Source: Eleusine coracana subsp. coracana (Eukaryota; Streptophyta; Magnoliopsida; Poales; Poaceae). From it: a stretch of DNA of 64,000 bases. The stretch is from contig CM064424.1 in assembly GCA_032690845.1 (NCBI GenBank), forward strand, positions 51,039,511 to 51,103,510, given 5' to 3'. A program made the translations under genes and the position numbers. Below are positions 44,381-56,137 of this stretch, in pieces (the stretch's first letter is position 1; each line of letters begins with the position of its first letter). Below the pieces are notes generated by a model that ran no database searches, was not told where the DNA came from, and worked only from the letters and a program-made list of their open reading frames with translations.

Positions 44381-45407
44381 AGAATCTTGTGCTTTGAATG
44401 GTGTATTGATCATGCAAAATCTTTCTAAAAAACAAAATCTTTTCAAAAATCTCATATTGTCTTTGTTTTCATACAAAATTCTTTGATCGCTAGATCATAT
44501 TGTCAATACTTGTGAATATAGCTTTGACTGTTGATTTGTTACTATTCACACGTTGAGACAAGCTTTATACTCCATATGTAACTTGTCCATAAGTTCAACC
44601 TTGCAGAAGTTATTGCCTCTTTCCTGTAAATGATGGAACTTCCATGACCTTTTCACGGAACTTCCATCGTCCACGGAAGTTCTGCCAGAACTTCCGTGAG
44701 GGCAGACTAAGTGTTTCAACCCGAGACTGACGGAACTTCCATCACCCAACAACGGAACTTCCGTCAGTCCCTGGTTAGGTCGGGCACGGAAGTTCTGTAA
44801 GAACTTCCGTGAGAGAAGCTTGCAGCGCGTCTCAACCCGAGACTGACGGAACTTCCATCGCCCAACGATGGAACTTCCGTCAGTCCTTGGTTAAGTCGCC
44901 CCACCCTTTCTTTCTTCTTCCTCCAACCGGCCTTCTCAAACCCTAAGCGGTGATTTGTGGTGATTTGGAGATTCAACTGGCGTTTCCCTTGGATTTGGTG
45001 GAGATTCAACACCTTCCCCACGGAAGTTTTGCGATCTCCATCAACTTTCTCATCTCCATTGCACTAGGTATGAGACTTGACCCCTAAATCTTGGTCTTAG
45101 GTCAAATGTTCAAATGTCCCTTAAAGTCCCTTTGGCTTAGGTAGAATAGTTCCTTTGTGGTTGTTCTACCTTCTCTATGCAGCATTTGAACTCTTTCCGT
45201 AGGATTTGGGAGTTTGGGGGTAAGTTCATGGGCTAACTGCAAAATGACGGAAGTTCCGTGGTAACTTCCGTCATGACGGAACTTCCGTGACCCTCACGGA
45301 ACTTCCGTCACCTGTAGTTCAGTGCCCTGAATCTGTCTCCCTTCTCACTCCTACTTGTGACTCATTCCTAACTAGTCTCTTATTTCCTGCCTCTTAGGTG
45401 TGTGAAC
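44381..45407 (+). other. Pol/env-like spacer of C2 with GACGGAACTTCCGTC palindromes
   Basis: No coding frame of note. Palindrome copies at 44632-44890 and 45243-45312. A polypyrimidine stretch then CTCTTAG at 45392-45398 resembles a 3' splice site just before the env-like ATG, as expected if that ORF is made from a spliced RNA. Confidence 0.7.
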
Positions 45408-46937
45408 ATGGTCCGCACCAAGATTGCCTCCAATGATCCAACCATTCGTGAGGAATCAAGTGAAGAGGAACATCAAGCCTCTCCCGACAATTCCTCCTCC
45501 TCCCAAGGAGGCGCTTCCTAGAAGGCCACTTGATAAAGGGAAGAAAGCCAGTCAAGGAACCCACCCCCAAACCCACCCCAAACCACCACGCAAGAAGTCA
45601 AGTCAACGAGCAATAGCCCTTGAACATTGTGAGGGATCTTCGAGTCCATGCTCCCGCCTACCCCCCTCATCATGATTTCATGGACTACAAGAAGGATGCC
45701 GAGGCACTACATACAGCAAGAAGGCAAAATCAGTGTCTCGTGACTGATAAAGAGGCCAGTGATCCCCGGTTCCTCACTTGGTTTCACCAAGACTACTACA
45801 TGTCTATGATCATTGACACAAACCGGAATATCCGGTTGGCAACTCATCAGTGGATTGACTGGAAATACATGGAGGACAAGGATGAGTCAACCTTCAATGA
45901 AATAGTGGGAGCTTGCAAGGCACGGCATGTGTATGACCTCACGAGGTTTAACTATGATTGGAATAAGGAGGTCATCTGTCAGTTCTACTCCACCTTGTAC
46001 ATTGATGGACGAGGCTATGTTCATTGGATGACACAAGGTGTGCAATATGTGGTATCCCCCTCTCGCTTTGCCACTTTTTTCTTTCAAGATGCTGAGGCAG
46101 ATGGTTGCAAGGGATAGGCTCTCCTGTGAGCCTATGTTGAAGGACTCTGAGCTGAGATTCATGTATGAGGACCTTCAACCCAAATATCTGGGAACCACTC
46201 ATGGAATGCACAACTTCTACTTCACACTCAACAGGATGCTCCGGGTGACTATTGCTCCTAAGGCTGGGTATGCCACTTCCCTTGTTGAGCACTCCAGAAA
46301 TGTTCTTGCTAGATTCAGTGATGGAGCTGCAGCCTTTAGTGTGATGGACCTCATTACTCAGGAAATCTACTCGGCCTCTTTGGACACTCGAAAGGTGCTA
46401 CCCTTTGCTCCCTATCTTATGAAGATGATTGAGGCTGAGAGTGGATTGGTTTTTGAGAAGCAGTGCAAGCATCAGCCGTTGAGACCCCGTTTGCCTAAGC
46501 TCACTCGCCCTCATCATGCGACTATCCGGAAGGAGTTAGCAGATGAACGGGCAGCTAGGGCAGCAGCAGCCGCCCCTCGTGCTTCAGCCTCCACTCCTCC
46601 ACCTGAAGCATCTCGCAGTCGTCCATCATCACCCATTGCTGCTATGGTCAAGAGCATCTTGAATGCTTGTTGCTTCAATGCTAAGGAAAATTGGGAGAAC
46701 AAGAAGCGCATTAAGAAGCAAGTGCGGCGCTACAAGAAAGGCCAAAGAGCTCAAGGCCATGAGGTGTCTCCGGATGGCTCCGAGTGTGAGCCCGATGGTG
46801 AGCCACCGGTCTTTGAGGATCCCCTTGCCGGCTATGATTGGGATGATCTTGCTCCTCCACCCGCTCCCGCTCACGAAGAAGAGGGTGATGCCAAGGACGA
46901 CGAGGAGACTGATGACAGCACCGATGATGATGAGTAG
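45408..46937 (+). pseudogene. Env-like third ORF of C2 (SIRE type)
   Basis: ATG at 45408 (MVRTKIASNDPTIREESSEE). The frame breaks near 45520, resumes in 45620-46117 (FMDYKKDAEALHTARRQNQ, RHVYDLTRFNYDWNKEV) and shifts again near 46090 into 46038-46937 (ELRFMYEDLQPKYLGTTHG; RKVLPFAPYLMKMIEAESG), ending in an Ala/Pro-rich then strongly acidic tail. Proteins of this kind sit between pol and the 3' LTR in SIRE/Maximus elements and are called env-like by position. I see no clear signal peptide or membrane segment. Function unknown. Confidence 0.8.
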
Positions 46938-47386
46938 TACCTTTCTCTTATCTCCTCCTCCTCTCATTCTTTTTGGTGCGATGCCAAAGGGGGAGAGATG
47001 AGTGAAAAGGATATTTGTTTCAGAGGCTTTGTAATAGGATAGTGATGAACCTATGGACTAGTTCCCCTCTCTATTTGCTTTGTGTGTGGAACATATTTGT
47101 AAACCTTTTGTAATAACTCTATTATTCTTATGTCATGTGTGGTGCTTGTTTCTTCTAATTTATAGTTTGGTTGTGATGCTTGTTTATTGCTTTATCACTT
47201 TGCTTCACACTTGGACACCTTTTAGGCACCCCACTTTTTACAAAATATAGGGGGAGCTCCTTCACATGTCTTTGTGAATCATGCATATCTTTAGGGGGAG
47301 CCTCACTATATTTTGTTGTTCTCTCTCTTGATTATATTTCTATATCCTTTTAATCTATTATCATCAACCACTAAAAAGGGGGAGAT
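46938..47386 (+). other. 3' non-coding region and PPT of C2
   Basis: AGGGGGAG tracts near 46986, 47250 and 47292, and the PPT AAAAAGGGGGAGAT at 47373-47386 next to the LTR start. Confidence 0.85.
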
Positions 47387-48987
47387 TGAAGATGCATCTA
47401 GGTCCCCTAGTGGGTTTTGGTGATTAATGACAAAAGATTAAAATTGTACTAACATGCTTATGAAGAAAATGTGCAGATCATCAAAAGAAAAGTTAATTAC
47501 CCACTAATGTGAGAAACTCTATCCCTCAATAAAAGTGAAAAGAAAATGGCTCATGGCGGTCCAAGTTTTGCTTTTATGCTTTTTGTTTTGAGTCATATGT
47601 ATGCCGAACTATTAAGAGGGGTAAAACTTATCTTGCTAGTAAGGGAAACATTGTGCTCAAGCTCTAGATCATTTCGTTTGAAAACCTAGCCAACAAAGCC
47701 TAAGAATCAACCTTTTACTTAGCAAGACAGAGAGTGACGGAAGTTCCGTGAGTCCTCTCATGGAAGTTCCGTCAGCGTCGGGTTTCTACCTTCTGCACAC
47801 CCAAGAGTGACGGAAGTTCTGTCACCCACAATGGAATTTCCATCTCTAAGAACCTCCATGGCTCTCACGGAAGTTTTGTGAGCCTCTTTCCTGTCTAACC
47901 GAGAGTGACGGAAGTTCCGTCACCCCACGACGGAAGTTCTGTCTCCAAGAACCTCCGTGGCTCTCACAGAAGTTCTGTTGGTCTCTTTCCTTTCTTGTCA
48001 AACCGAGAGTGACGGAAGTTTTGTCACCTTTTGACGGAAGTTCTGTCACAGCATCTTTTGCTCTCTGCCAGTGCTTTACAATGGCTAAATTTGAATTGAC
48101 GGAAGTTCTGTGGGTAACCACGAAAGTTCCGTCAGACCCAGAAAATACACTAATGGCTAGTTTTTGAGCTCTCACTATAAATAGAGTACCCCTTCCCCCG
48201 TGGGAAGGGTTGGATTATTTGCCATTTCACTCACTCTTCAGCTAGAGCTCTCCTCTCTTACCCCTAGACTTGTTCTCGAGATTCCAATCAAAGTGAGAGA
48301 GATCTAAACACAAAATGATTGAATCCATCCACTCAAAAGCTTAAGCACATCTTTCCCTCCCCATCAAGATTTGATTTGCTTGTTACTCTTGGAGACTTGG
48401 TCTCCTAGATGGCTAGGTGTCGCCCTTGAAGTCCCAACTTTGTGTGGTGAGTCGGGGACGTTTGTGAAGGTGTGATTCACCTCCGGTGGAAAAGAATCAA
48501 GTGGAGAAAGAAATCCAAGCATGATCTTTGTGATTGTTTGGCGGGGAAAAGGGTTGAGAGAGACCCGGCCACTTTGTGTGGCTCCTCAACGAGGATGTAG
48601 GAACTACTTAGTGTGGTTACCGAACCTTGGGTTAATTCTTGTGTCTCTCTTTACTTTCCCGCTCTTATATTTGTGCTTGTTTATTTCTTTCGTATTATTG
48701 TGCTTGTATCATTTGTTAATTGTGTAGCTAGTCTTCATTCAAGAATTCTAGGCTTACATTATATTAGCTTCACTTCTACCAAGCTACTGTTTCCTTCTCG
48801 TTGTTATCCGTGTTGTTCATTGCTTAGAGGAAAGGTAGTGAGAAGTTCTATCACTCCATGGCGACGGAAGTTCTGTCGACCCCGATGGAAGTTCCGTCAC
48901 TTCTGGTTATTTGATTATCCTTTAGTGCTTTTTCACGATTATTTTTAGATTGCCTATTCACCCCCCCCCCCCTCTAGGCAACTTTCA
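47387..48987 (+). repeat. 3' LTR of C2 (1601 bp)
   Basis: Starts TGAAGATGCATC and ends TCTAGGCAACTTTCA; TATA box 48176-48184; palindromes at 47735-48140 and 48857-48900. This is the full-length LTR form. Confidence 0.95.
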
Positions 48988-48992
48988 TATGC
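48988..48992. repeat. TSD TATGC, right copy, of C2
   Basis: Equals 37729-37733. The LTR of D resumes here. Confidence 0.95.
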
Positions 48993-51900
48993 AACCTAAT
49001 TACTAAGTGGGGTCATCCCAATCATTGATCCACAGGGTGTTATCCATGCCAAGTTCAATCCCATCCACCATCCAACCATTCCCAACCATTCTAATCCATA
49101 ACCAACTAATCCTGTGAGGATTCCAGGACGCTCTTGACTGTGAGCACTGCTATCATGATAATTTGATACTCTGCAGAGTTTGTACCACTTTACCCACAAG
49201 TCGTGATTTCGTCCCCTGTTGCTAGGTGGACTAGAGTCTCCATGTTGCCATGCCGGCCAAGAACTAGCACACTTCCTTAGGTGTACTACCAGGAGATCAC
49301 TACGAGGCTTTTACAAAGGGTCTCCCAGTACATGCTAGCCACTAAGATTCCACTCCCATCCATAAGTGATAGCCCCTCAACAAGCAGCTCATCACCCCAG
49401 GAGCCCCCTCTTGAGCCATTCGGATACAAGGACAATCCTCTTGACTTCCATTCCCCGCTCCACCAAATGCTGCACCAAAACTAGGAGAACTCCTAATTAA
49501 TCAGCCAAGCTGTTCCATAGCAGCCTTGTGATGGCACTGTTGTCCTGGGTTACCGCTCCAAGAACCGGGTCCTAGGTTCTACAACAAGCCTACCACCACC
49601 AACCATGTGCCTACGGCACCACATCCATTCCATCTGGCTTGCATAGATCCCTAAGTCCATGTTGCTAAAAGAATTACCAATCATTCCCCACGTGATATTG
49701 TTCATTAGTCAACATTAAATTAAACCCAACAACCCAATAAGCAACTAAGCATTATCTACCCACAACCAACCAACTAGTTCTAGGCGACAAGGAAAAGGAT
49801 AAAGCAATACTTGGAAAACCCTAACAATAGGTACCCATTCAATTGACACAAGCATGCATTTCTACAATAATGCTATAATAGGTACAAGATGCATCAAGGA
49901 CACTTGCCTGAAAATGGATGTTGTTGCTCAGGTCTTCAATTCACGCTCTTGCGATTCCAGGATCAACACGTTCTCTAATTAACGTCACGCAGGCACGACA
50001 TGCACACAACAGGCACGACATGCACACAATCATATAAACAAACTAAGAAACAGTACACCAAACAATAATAAAATACTTTAAAATCAATCACAAAATATGG
50101 TACGTATTTCTACGATCGTGTGAGCGCAAGAATCATATAAATCGGAGTTACGAGTAAAAAGTTACGAAGGTTAAAAGGTGTATGGTTAAAATGGTAAAAA
50201 CAAATAGGTTTAGGGACCTAAAAGTAATTTTAGTAAAGTATAGGGACTAAATTGTAAAATAATAGGATGAAAATATAGTTTATAAAAAGTTTAGGGACTA
50301 AAATGTAATTTATAATAAGCTTAGGGACCAAAGTGTAAAAAGACAGGACTAAAATATAATTAAAATTAAGTGGAGGGGTTTTTCTACAAAATTATAGGGT
50401 TAAAATAATTTTTACAAAAATATTAGGGCTAAAACAGAAATAACTAAAGCTTATGTGAAGAAATCAGGTTTAAAAACTAATTAGGACAAAATAGAGGGGC
50501 TTAGGTGCAAAATGGCCATTTTCCTGGATTTATTTGAATTAAAATAAATCTTAAAATAGGTGGGCCGAGTTCATGGGTTCATGGACCGGCTCTGGGGCAC
50601 TGGTTCATAGGTCCATGGCGGACCGGGACTGGGTAAGCAGTGGGCTGCTGCTGTGGATAGAACGGCATGACGAAAGACTTGTGCGTTTACGCTGATTGGC
50701 TATACTAATTGAGTTACAACTTGAACCTGTATATTGAATTAGTTGTGGGACACAATACTAGTAATCTGGTGTCGATGTTAGCTCACCTGATCTGAAGATC
50801 GCAGGGGGGAAACCAGGCAAGGTCACGATGCGATAGATGGTGGGCCAAACGCGTTCCTGGAGGCATCAGGATAGATCTTAGCATATGCTTTGGTCAAGAC
50901 GATCATAACTTCCTGGAACACATTGAGGATATGATTATGTATTAAGGACGCATCAGAATTGGGAGAAATAGAAGGGGAATTACCGATGCAAGTGCTGGAT
51001 GCGCCCAGAACAGAGAGCAATCGTCATTCAAAACATGATCCTGCTAACATCACTGCTCCTATGGCCATGAATATTGGGTATGTTGTAGGCTGCATCAAGG
51101 TGCATCTCCTGATAAAATTTCGTGATGTTTTGTTGGATGGATCAACGGGAACGTGGATTGGAATTTGGGGCGTTGTGGCTGGACAGACTGATGGCAAGAG
51201 TTGAACTTGATACTTATGGATGGGAATGAAGGTGAGGGGGCAAGGGAGCTCGTGAGCCAGGCCATGGGACGTCCAGGTGTGACTTTAGAGGCCTAGAAAG
51301 GGGAGAGGAAAGGGTAGGGAGGGGAGGGGAGAGGCCAAGAAGCAAGTAAAACTGTCAGCCATGAATGGTGGCTATTATGTTGATTGTTTCATCTTCTTTT
51401 TGGTGCGGATTTATTGATGAGCTAGTGACCAGCAAAAATTCCTCATTAAGTGGTATGTGGGTGATGTTTATTTGACCACTAGCATGAGCCTAGTGTGCTA
51501 CATGACCCATAGAACAAAGTGAAAACATCAAGAGGAAATTAATGAACATGATATTGTCAAGTTGGACATTGGTTGTGATTGGAATTCAAGTATAGTCCAG
51601 ATATTGTTGGCCTTGGTATGTGCAAAACCAAGAGTAAGAGAAGACTTGTCGCCTCAAAGGGATGTATTGATGAACACGGTTTTGTGGTGTGCGGGTTCGA
51701 TTGGGACAACATGTCGGACAAGGTTTTAAGCTGACTATTGGTCCTTACGTTAGTTTACACTTGATGGGAAGAGATATTAAGCAAAGCTAGGAAAAGCAAG
51801 GATGTGAGAAAAACAATAATAATGACACTTGGTGTTTTGATAATCATAAGGTTAAGGAAACAAAGGGATGTGTGGAAGGATTCGAGTGAGAATATTATGA

Positions 51901-52569
51901 GAATTATGCCTTTTGAGTGTCAGAAAGGCTCACAACCCGAATTTGAAAAATACGGGGTGTGACAAACTACCCCCCTTAAAAAGAATCTCGTCCCGAGATT
52001 CAAATATAGTGGGACTTAGAAATTTGAACATACAAGACTACAGTTTGTAAAGATCAAAAGAAAATAATGGAATGGACAATGAATGATGAGCTAAAGAATT
52101 ATGAATGTGAAAATAGGACCACATTATATGCATCAAAGATTGTAGATAGGTTCCAAGGATAATATGTTGACCAAGGAAGGATAGGCTCAAGCAACCTATA
52201 ACAATCATAACACACAATTACTCATTACTCTACAAACAATAGTCTACGCTGACATCCATTGGTTCGTGTCTTGTTGTGGCTGAAGTACTTCACTTCTCTT
52301 ATTGAATGTCTTTAGCGCCTTGTCTTATTGCTCTTGTTGTTGTGATGATGACCTTCGTGGTGGTGATTTGATCAAACTGAAACAAGTTTTGGAGTCAACA
52401 TACAAAATATTAATAACCTAAATTAATTTATTTAATTTAGAAAATAGCCCTTTTTCCTACAATAAATTATAATTCTATAATTAATTTATAATATTAAATC
52501 TATCATAAAAATGTTGAAATTTAGTGAAATTGGGTCACAAACCAAAATTTGAAATTTTGGGGTGTAACA
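48993..52569 (-). repeat. 5' LTR of D, part right of C2
   Basis: Matches 32735-36308 along its length, including the AGGGACTAAA array (50205-50520) and the inner LTR-edge/PPT/hairpin junction at about 51953-52001. A few small indels separate the two LTRs. Ends GGTGTAACA, followed by the TSD GACCC. Confidence 0.92.
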
Positions 52570-52993
52570 GACCCAAACCCGATGTTATCCTTCTCTAATA
52601 ATTATACCAATTTTTGTGCGCATCCAGCAAAATATCTTCTCCAACTTTCCTTTCGGGATCAGGTTATGATCTCTGCTGGAGAAATTATGAAAATTCCTAG
52701 AACAGAGAAACCTTTTTCTGCATTTAGGGAATTTTTAAGGTTATTTAGCCTCTACTAAAAATTCTGATAAATTCCCTAAACATCATTCCTTATATCTCCA
52801 CATGGAATATGCAAAAACATTGGCACACTTTCGTTGAGTTTTGTGATGTTTGTGTAAAGTTAGGATTTGGCTAATTTGGGTTTAATTAATTAAATTCCCC
52901 TTTTCCTTGGCCATTTAATTACTCACATTTTAATTAGCTAGCAATTAGCATTAGGGTTAGGTTAATTGCCTTTTTGTTACATGGGATGCCACA
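52570..52993 (-). repeat. 3' LTR of T, part right of D
   Basis: Continues from 32326 after the GACCC duplication and ends GGGATGCCACA. AT-rich, no coding frame. Confidence 0.7.
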
Positions 52994-53031
52994 ACACTCC
53001 CCCGTTAAAAAGGAATCTCATCCCGAGATTC
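52994..53031 (-). other. PPT and hairpin of T
   Basis: The minus strand reads AACGGGGGAGTGT before the LTR. Next to it lies GAATCTCATCCCGAGATTC (53013-53031), one base from the hairpin found three times in D. Confidence 0.7.
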
Positions 53032-53057
53032 GCAAAAAGATGAATGAAGAAGAGGGG

Positions 53058-54212
53058 ATGTGGGCAATTACATATTTTGCAAGGTCAAGAACTCGGGAAA
53101 GTTGGTTTTCAGAAACCCTTCATACTGTGTAGTCCATTGAACTTTGTAGAAGGTGATGGTGCGATTGCGCATTACCCAATCTTTTTGATCAATAATTCGG
53201 ACAGGGTATTAGGGGTAGGAGAGGTCTTCTACCAATTGCTCGGTGTCGGAAATGACCACGTCAACCGGAGTCTTCCAATTGGGAGTCATGGAAGACATTA
53301 TGCACCCGAGCAAGATTCTCTGATAATTGCAATTGGTACGACAGTGCTACATTTCTCCATGATCAGAAAGGGCCCGATGTAGCACGGTGCCAATTTACCT
53401 TAGATTCCAAAGTGAGATATACCTTTGTTGGGGGAAACCCGAAGATAGACATGATCTCCCTTTTTGAACTCCATGGGACATCTTCTTTTATTGGTATACC
53501 TTATTTGATGGGATTGGGCGGCTTTCATGTTAGCTTGAATTTGTTGCACTTTCTCTTCGGCTTGAGTAACAAGATCCAGACCAAAATTAATCCTTTCTCC
53601 TGATTCCGACCAATTCAATGGTGTTCGGCATGAGTGGCCATACAATGCCTCAAACGGTGACATTCCTGAACTCTCTTGGTAGCTATTGTTGCACAAGAAC
53701 TCGACAAACAGAAGACAGTCATCACAATTTCCATGATTGTTTAGAACACATGCTCTCAATATATCCTCCAAATATTGATTTAGCCTTTCGGTTTGACCAT
53801 CGGTTTGCGGATGATAAGCGGACCTTCAAATAAGAGTAGTCCCAAGAGAAGAATGTAGTTGCTCCCAAAAACAAGCGATAAACTGAGGACCTCAATCAAA
53901 GATTATAGTCTTGGGTAGACCGTGCAAACATAGAACTCTTGAGATGTAGAGCTTGACATACTTTCTGGTAGAGTAGGTTGTATGGACGGGAATGAAATGA
54001 GCAGATTTTGTCAACCTATCCACAATGACCCATATAGAATCATGCTTCTTGGGTGTGAGAGGCAACCCAACAATGAAATCCATAGTAACATCCTCCCATT
54101 TCCATGTGGGGATTTTTAAGGGATTTAAAAGACCAGCTTTCTTCAAATGATCAGCCTTCACATGTTGGCAAGTATCACACTTGGCAACATAACGAGCAAC
54201 TTCTCGCTTCAT
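53058..54212 (-). pseudogene. int: Integrase and chromodomain of T
   Basis: Zinc-binding end with CDTCQHVKADH (54180-54145), catalytic core with Asp in TMDFIVGLPL, second Asp in IIFD at 53895, then stops TGA 53894-53892 and TGA 53828-53826 in the same frame. The next frame (53771-53400) has NSYQESSGMSPFEALYG and KKGDHVYLRVSP. Near 53205-53068, in another frame, a chromodomain remnant reads YPVRIIDQKDWVMRNRTITF and then YKVQW; the usual segment between W and the final helix is shortened. It targets integration to chromatin in intact relatives. Not functional. Confidence 0.88.
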
Positions 54213-54445
54213 GTGTGTCTAGCAAAACTTTTCCCTTAAACCACGGTACATTTTGTTGCTACTGGGGTGTATGGAATATTTGGACAAGTGAGCCTCATCC
54301 AATATTTTCTTTCTTAATTCCACATTCCTTGGAACAACAAGATGATTGTTGAACCATAGCACTCCATCTTCGACTTGTCAGAAACATGTAGCCTCATCTT
54401 TGCCTATATTTTGTCGGATGTGTTCCATTTCCCTATCTTTCTTTT

Positions 54446-54642
54446 TTATACTTCTACAATTTCTTCGTGAAGGGTAGGCACAAGAGCTAAATTATTCAAG
54501 GATCTATATGGAATGATAAGGAGACTTGGTTCACTAGAATCTGAAATTTGAGAAGCTTCTACATAGCAAACAATTGTGTGATTGCATTGATCCCTCCGAC
54601 TTAGTGCGTCGGCAACCACATTGGCTTTCTCGGGATGATAAT
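54446..54642 (-). pseudogene. RNase H C-terminus of T
   Basis: Contains YHPEKANVVADALSRR, the end of the Tekay RNase H, then the linker to integrase (SLLIIPYRSLNNLALVPTL). Cut by A3 at 54643. Confidence 0.88.
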
Positions 54643-56137
54643 TGTTGGTCGTTACTACGCACTCACTTATATACCGCAAGATGACGGTGTACACTGCAGC
54701 ACTTTTTCCCTTAAATTGAGTATTCCAAGGTTTATCGTATCCACTAGGACCATAGGGATTATTAAACAAAGTTAATAGTAAAAGATCTAGTCAAGGCTAC
54801 TGTCGAGTTCGAGTCCATGAGGGGAGACTGGTCAGCGCAAAGGTGCGCCAGATAGCAAATCCATCGTTGCACCGATCGACGCCCGGTTGAGCTGATCGGC
54901 ATATTACTGAATCTGTGATTACGCTGATTGGCGCTGGAGTAGAGCCGATCAGCACACGGACGAATCTAAGCCAAAGTGCGCTAGATACCTTGTAAGCCTA
55001 AGCTGTTAAGTGAGTAGCCAAATGTCTACTAGTGAGATTGTAACCAGAAAGTCTAATCAAATAGCATCATAATGGTAATTACATGTACGAGTGAAAACCT
55101 ATAATGAATAAGACCACCGTGCTTTTCGAGCGGCTCCTGATTTATCGCTGCGAAGAGGAAACCCTTCATCACGCGAGTATCTTACCATACTCAACTATCC
55201 AGTAGTGATGCGCTGGTTTAGTGCTGTCATCACTAAACCACACTACTAGCATCATCAAGCAACCACGATCAAGATAGTATCGACCTCCTTAGCCTAGAAC
55301 TAAGCAATTGGAATAAGCACATGCATGATTACAGAATCAAGATAGACAAATCACCAAAACCATCATCAACATATTCGATTATCCTTGAGATACATAGAGA
55401 AAAATTCATCACCGCCGAGATGGCCTACCTTGACAGATCAACTCTTACACCAATGGTTCTTGAAACTTAACTAGAGATCTATTCTAACTGGACGAACCCT
55501 AGTGGCTCTAACTCACAGATCTGTTGTCCCTCCGATGCCTTCTCTCTTCTGCGACCGGGGTTTACAAGTATATATAAGGGTTCTACTCATAAAGGACTCG
55601 GCTTCTAGCAAATAAGGCAGTTGCACTGATCGGTGCAGGATTGTGCCGATTGGCGCAAGCCGTGTCTTCTCTGGTTACTCTTCCGAGTCAGTTCCTCTGT
55701 CTTCCACAGCTGCCATGTGGCCTTTTCCTTTGAGATAAAGTCTTGTACTGCACGTCGACATGTTGAAGTTCCATAAATCTTCTAGGCAAATATCTTCAAG
55801 TGTCTTGCGCAGATAAACTTCCATAAAACATGTGGAATGGGCCTCAGTCACTTCTGTGGGCCAAAACACCCTTGCGCCGATTGGCGCATGGGTTGGACCG
55901 ATCAGCGCACTGGGCTTCTTCATTGCTTTTTCATCGCTTATGGACTCCTGTCCTCTTCTAGCATCACTTTAATCACCAATTTCACCAGTTTCTACAATAA
56001 AGCTCCAAAACAATGCATATATAGATATATAGGCAAAATCACAGGTAAATGGCCTAAATTGGTGTCAATTATGCTCTAATTGGAGTTATATTCACATATA
56101 AAAGGGGCACTTAGGGAGTACCAATAGTTCACCAACA
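54643..56137 (-). repeat. 3' LTR of A3 (about 1495 bp)
   Basis: Homologous to 24770-26276. Starts TGTTGGTCGTTAC. The inner end is either CCAATA (56126) or CCAACA (56137); I use the latter because it is a proper inverse of TGTTGG. Palindrome variants near 54872, 54892, 54925, 55627, 55644, 55875 and 55897. Confidence 0.85.

Larger units (their letters stand above)
37734..48987 (+). mobile_element. C2: Ty1/copia Maximus/SIRE element, near complete, TSD TATGC
   Basis: 5' LTR 37734-38958, PBS 38961-38973, gag, protease-integrase, RT-RNase H, env-like ORF, PPT 47374-47386, 3' LTR 47387-48987. TATGC flanks both ends. The LTRs differ in length (1225 and 1601 bp) because the 5' LTR has a deletion with filler. 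The coding region carries several stops and frameshifts, so it is no longer autonomous. Confidence 0.95.
32327..52569 (-). mobile_element. D: non-coding LARD-like gypsy derivative, TSD GACCC, holding C2
   Basis: Without C2 it is about 9 kb: LTRs of 3982 and 3988 bp around 1014 bp of internal sequence. Ends TGTCACACCC and GGGTGTGACA are perfect inverse repeats at the left LTR; the right end has one change (GTGTAACA). The PBS lies next to the right LTR, so D runs on the minus strand. It has no gag or pol frame, so movement must rely on another element; PPT and hairpin sequence shared with T point to a Tekay/Del helper. Confidence 0.9.
29213..54642 (-). mobile_element. T: Tekay/Del chromovirus, 3' part, split by D
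   Basis: 3' LTR 29213-32326 plus 52570-52993 (about 3.5 kb without D), PPT, then on the minus strand chromodomain, integrase and the end of RNase H up to 54642, where A3 interrupts. The rest lies right of A3, outside the window. A chromodomain after integrase, long LTRs with TGTCAC-type ends and HPEKANVVADALSRR support Tekay/Del. The left flank GATAA (29208-29212) is the likely TSD. Confidence 0.82.
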
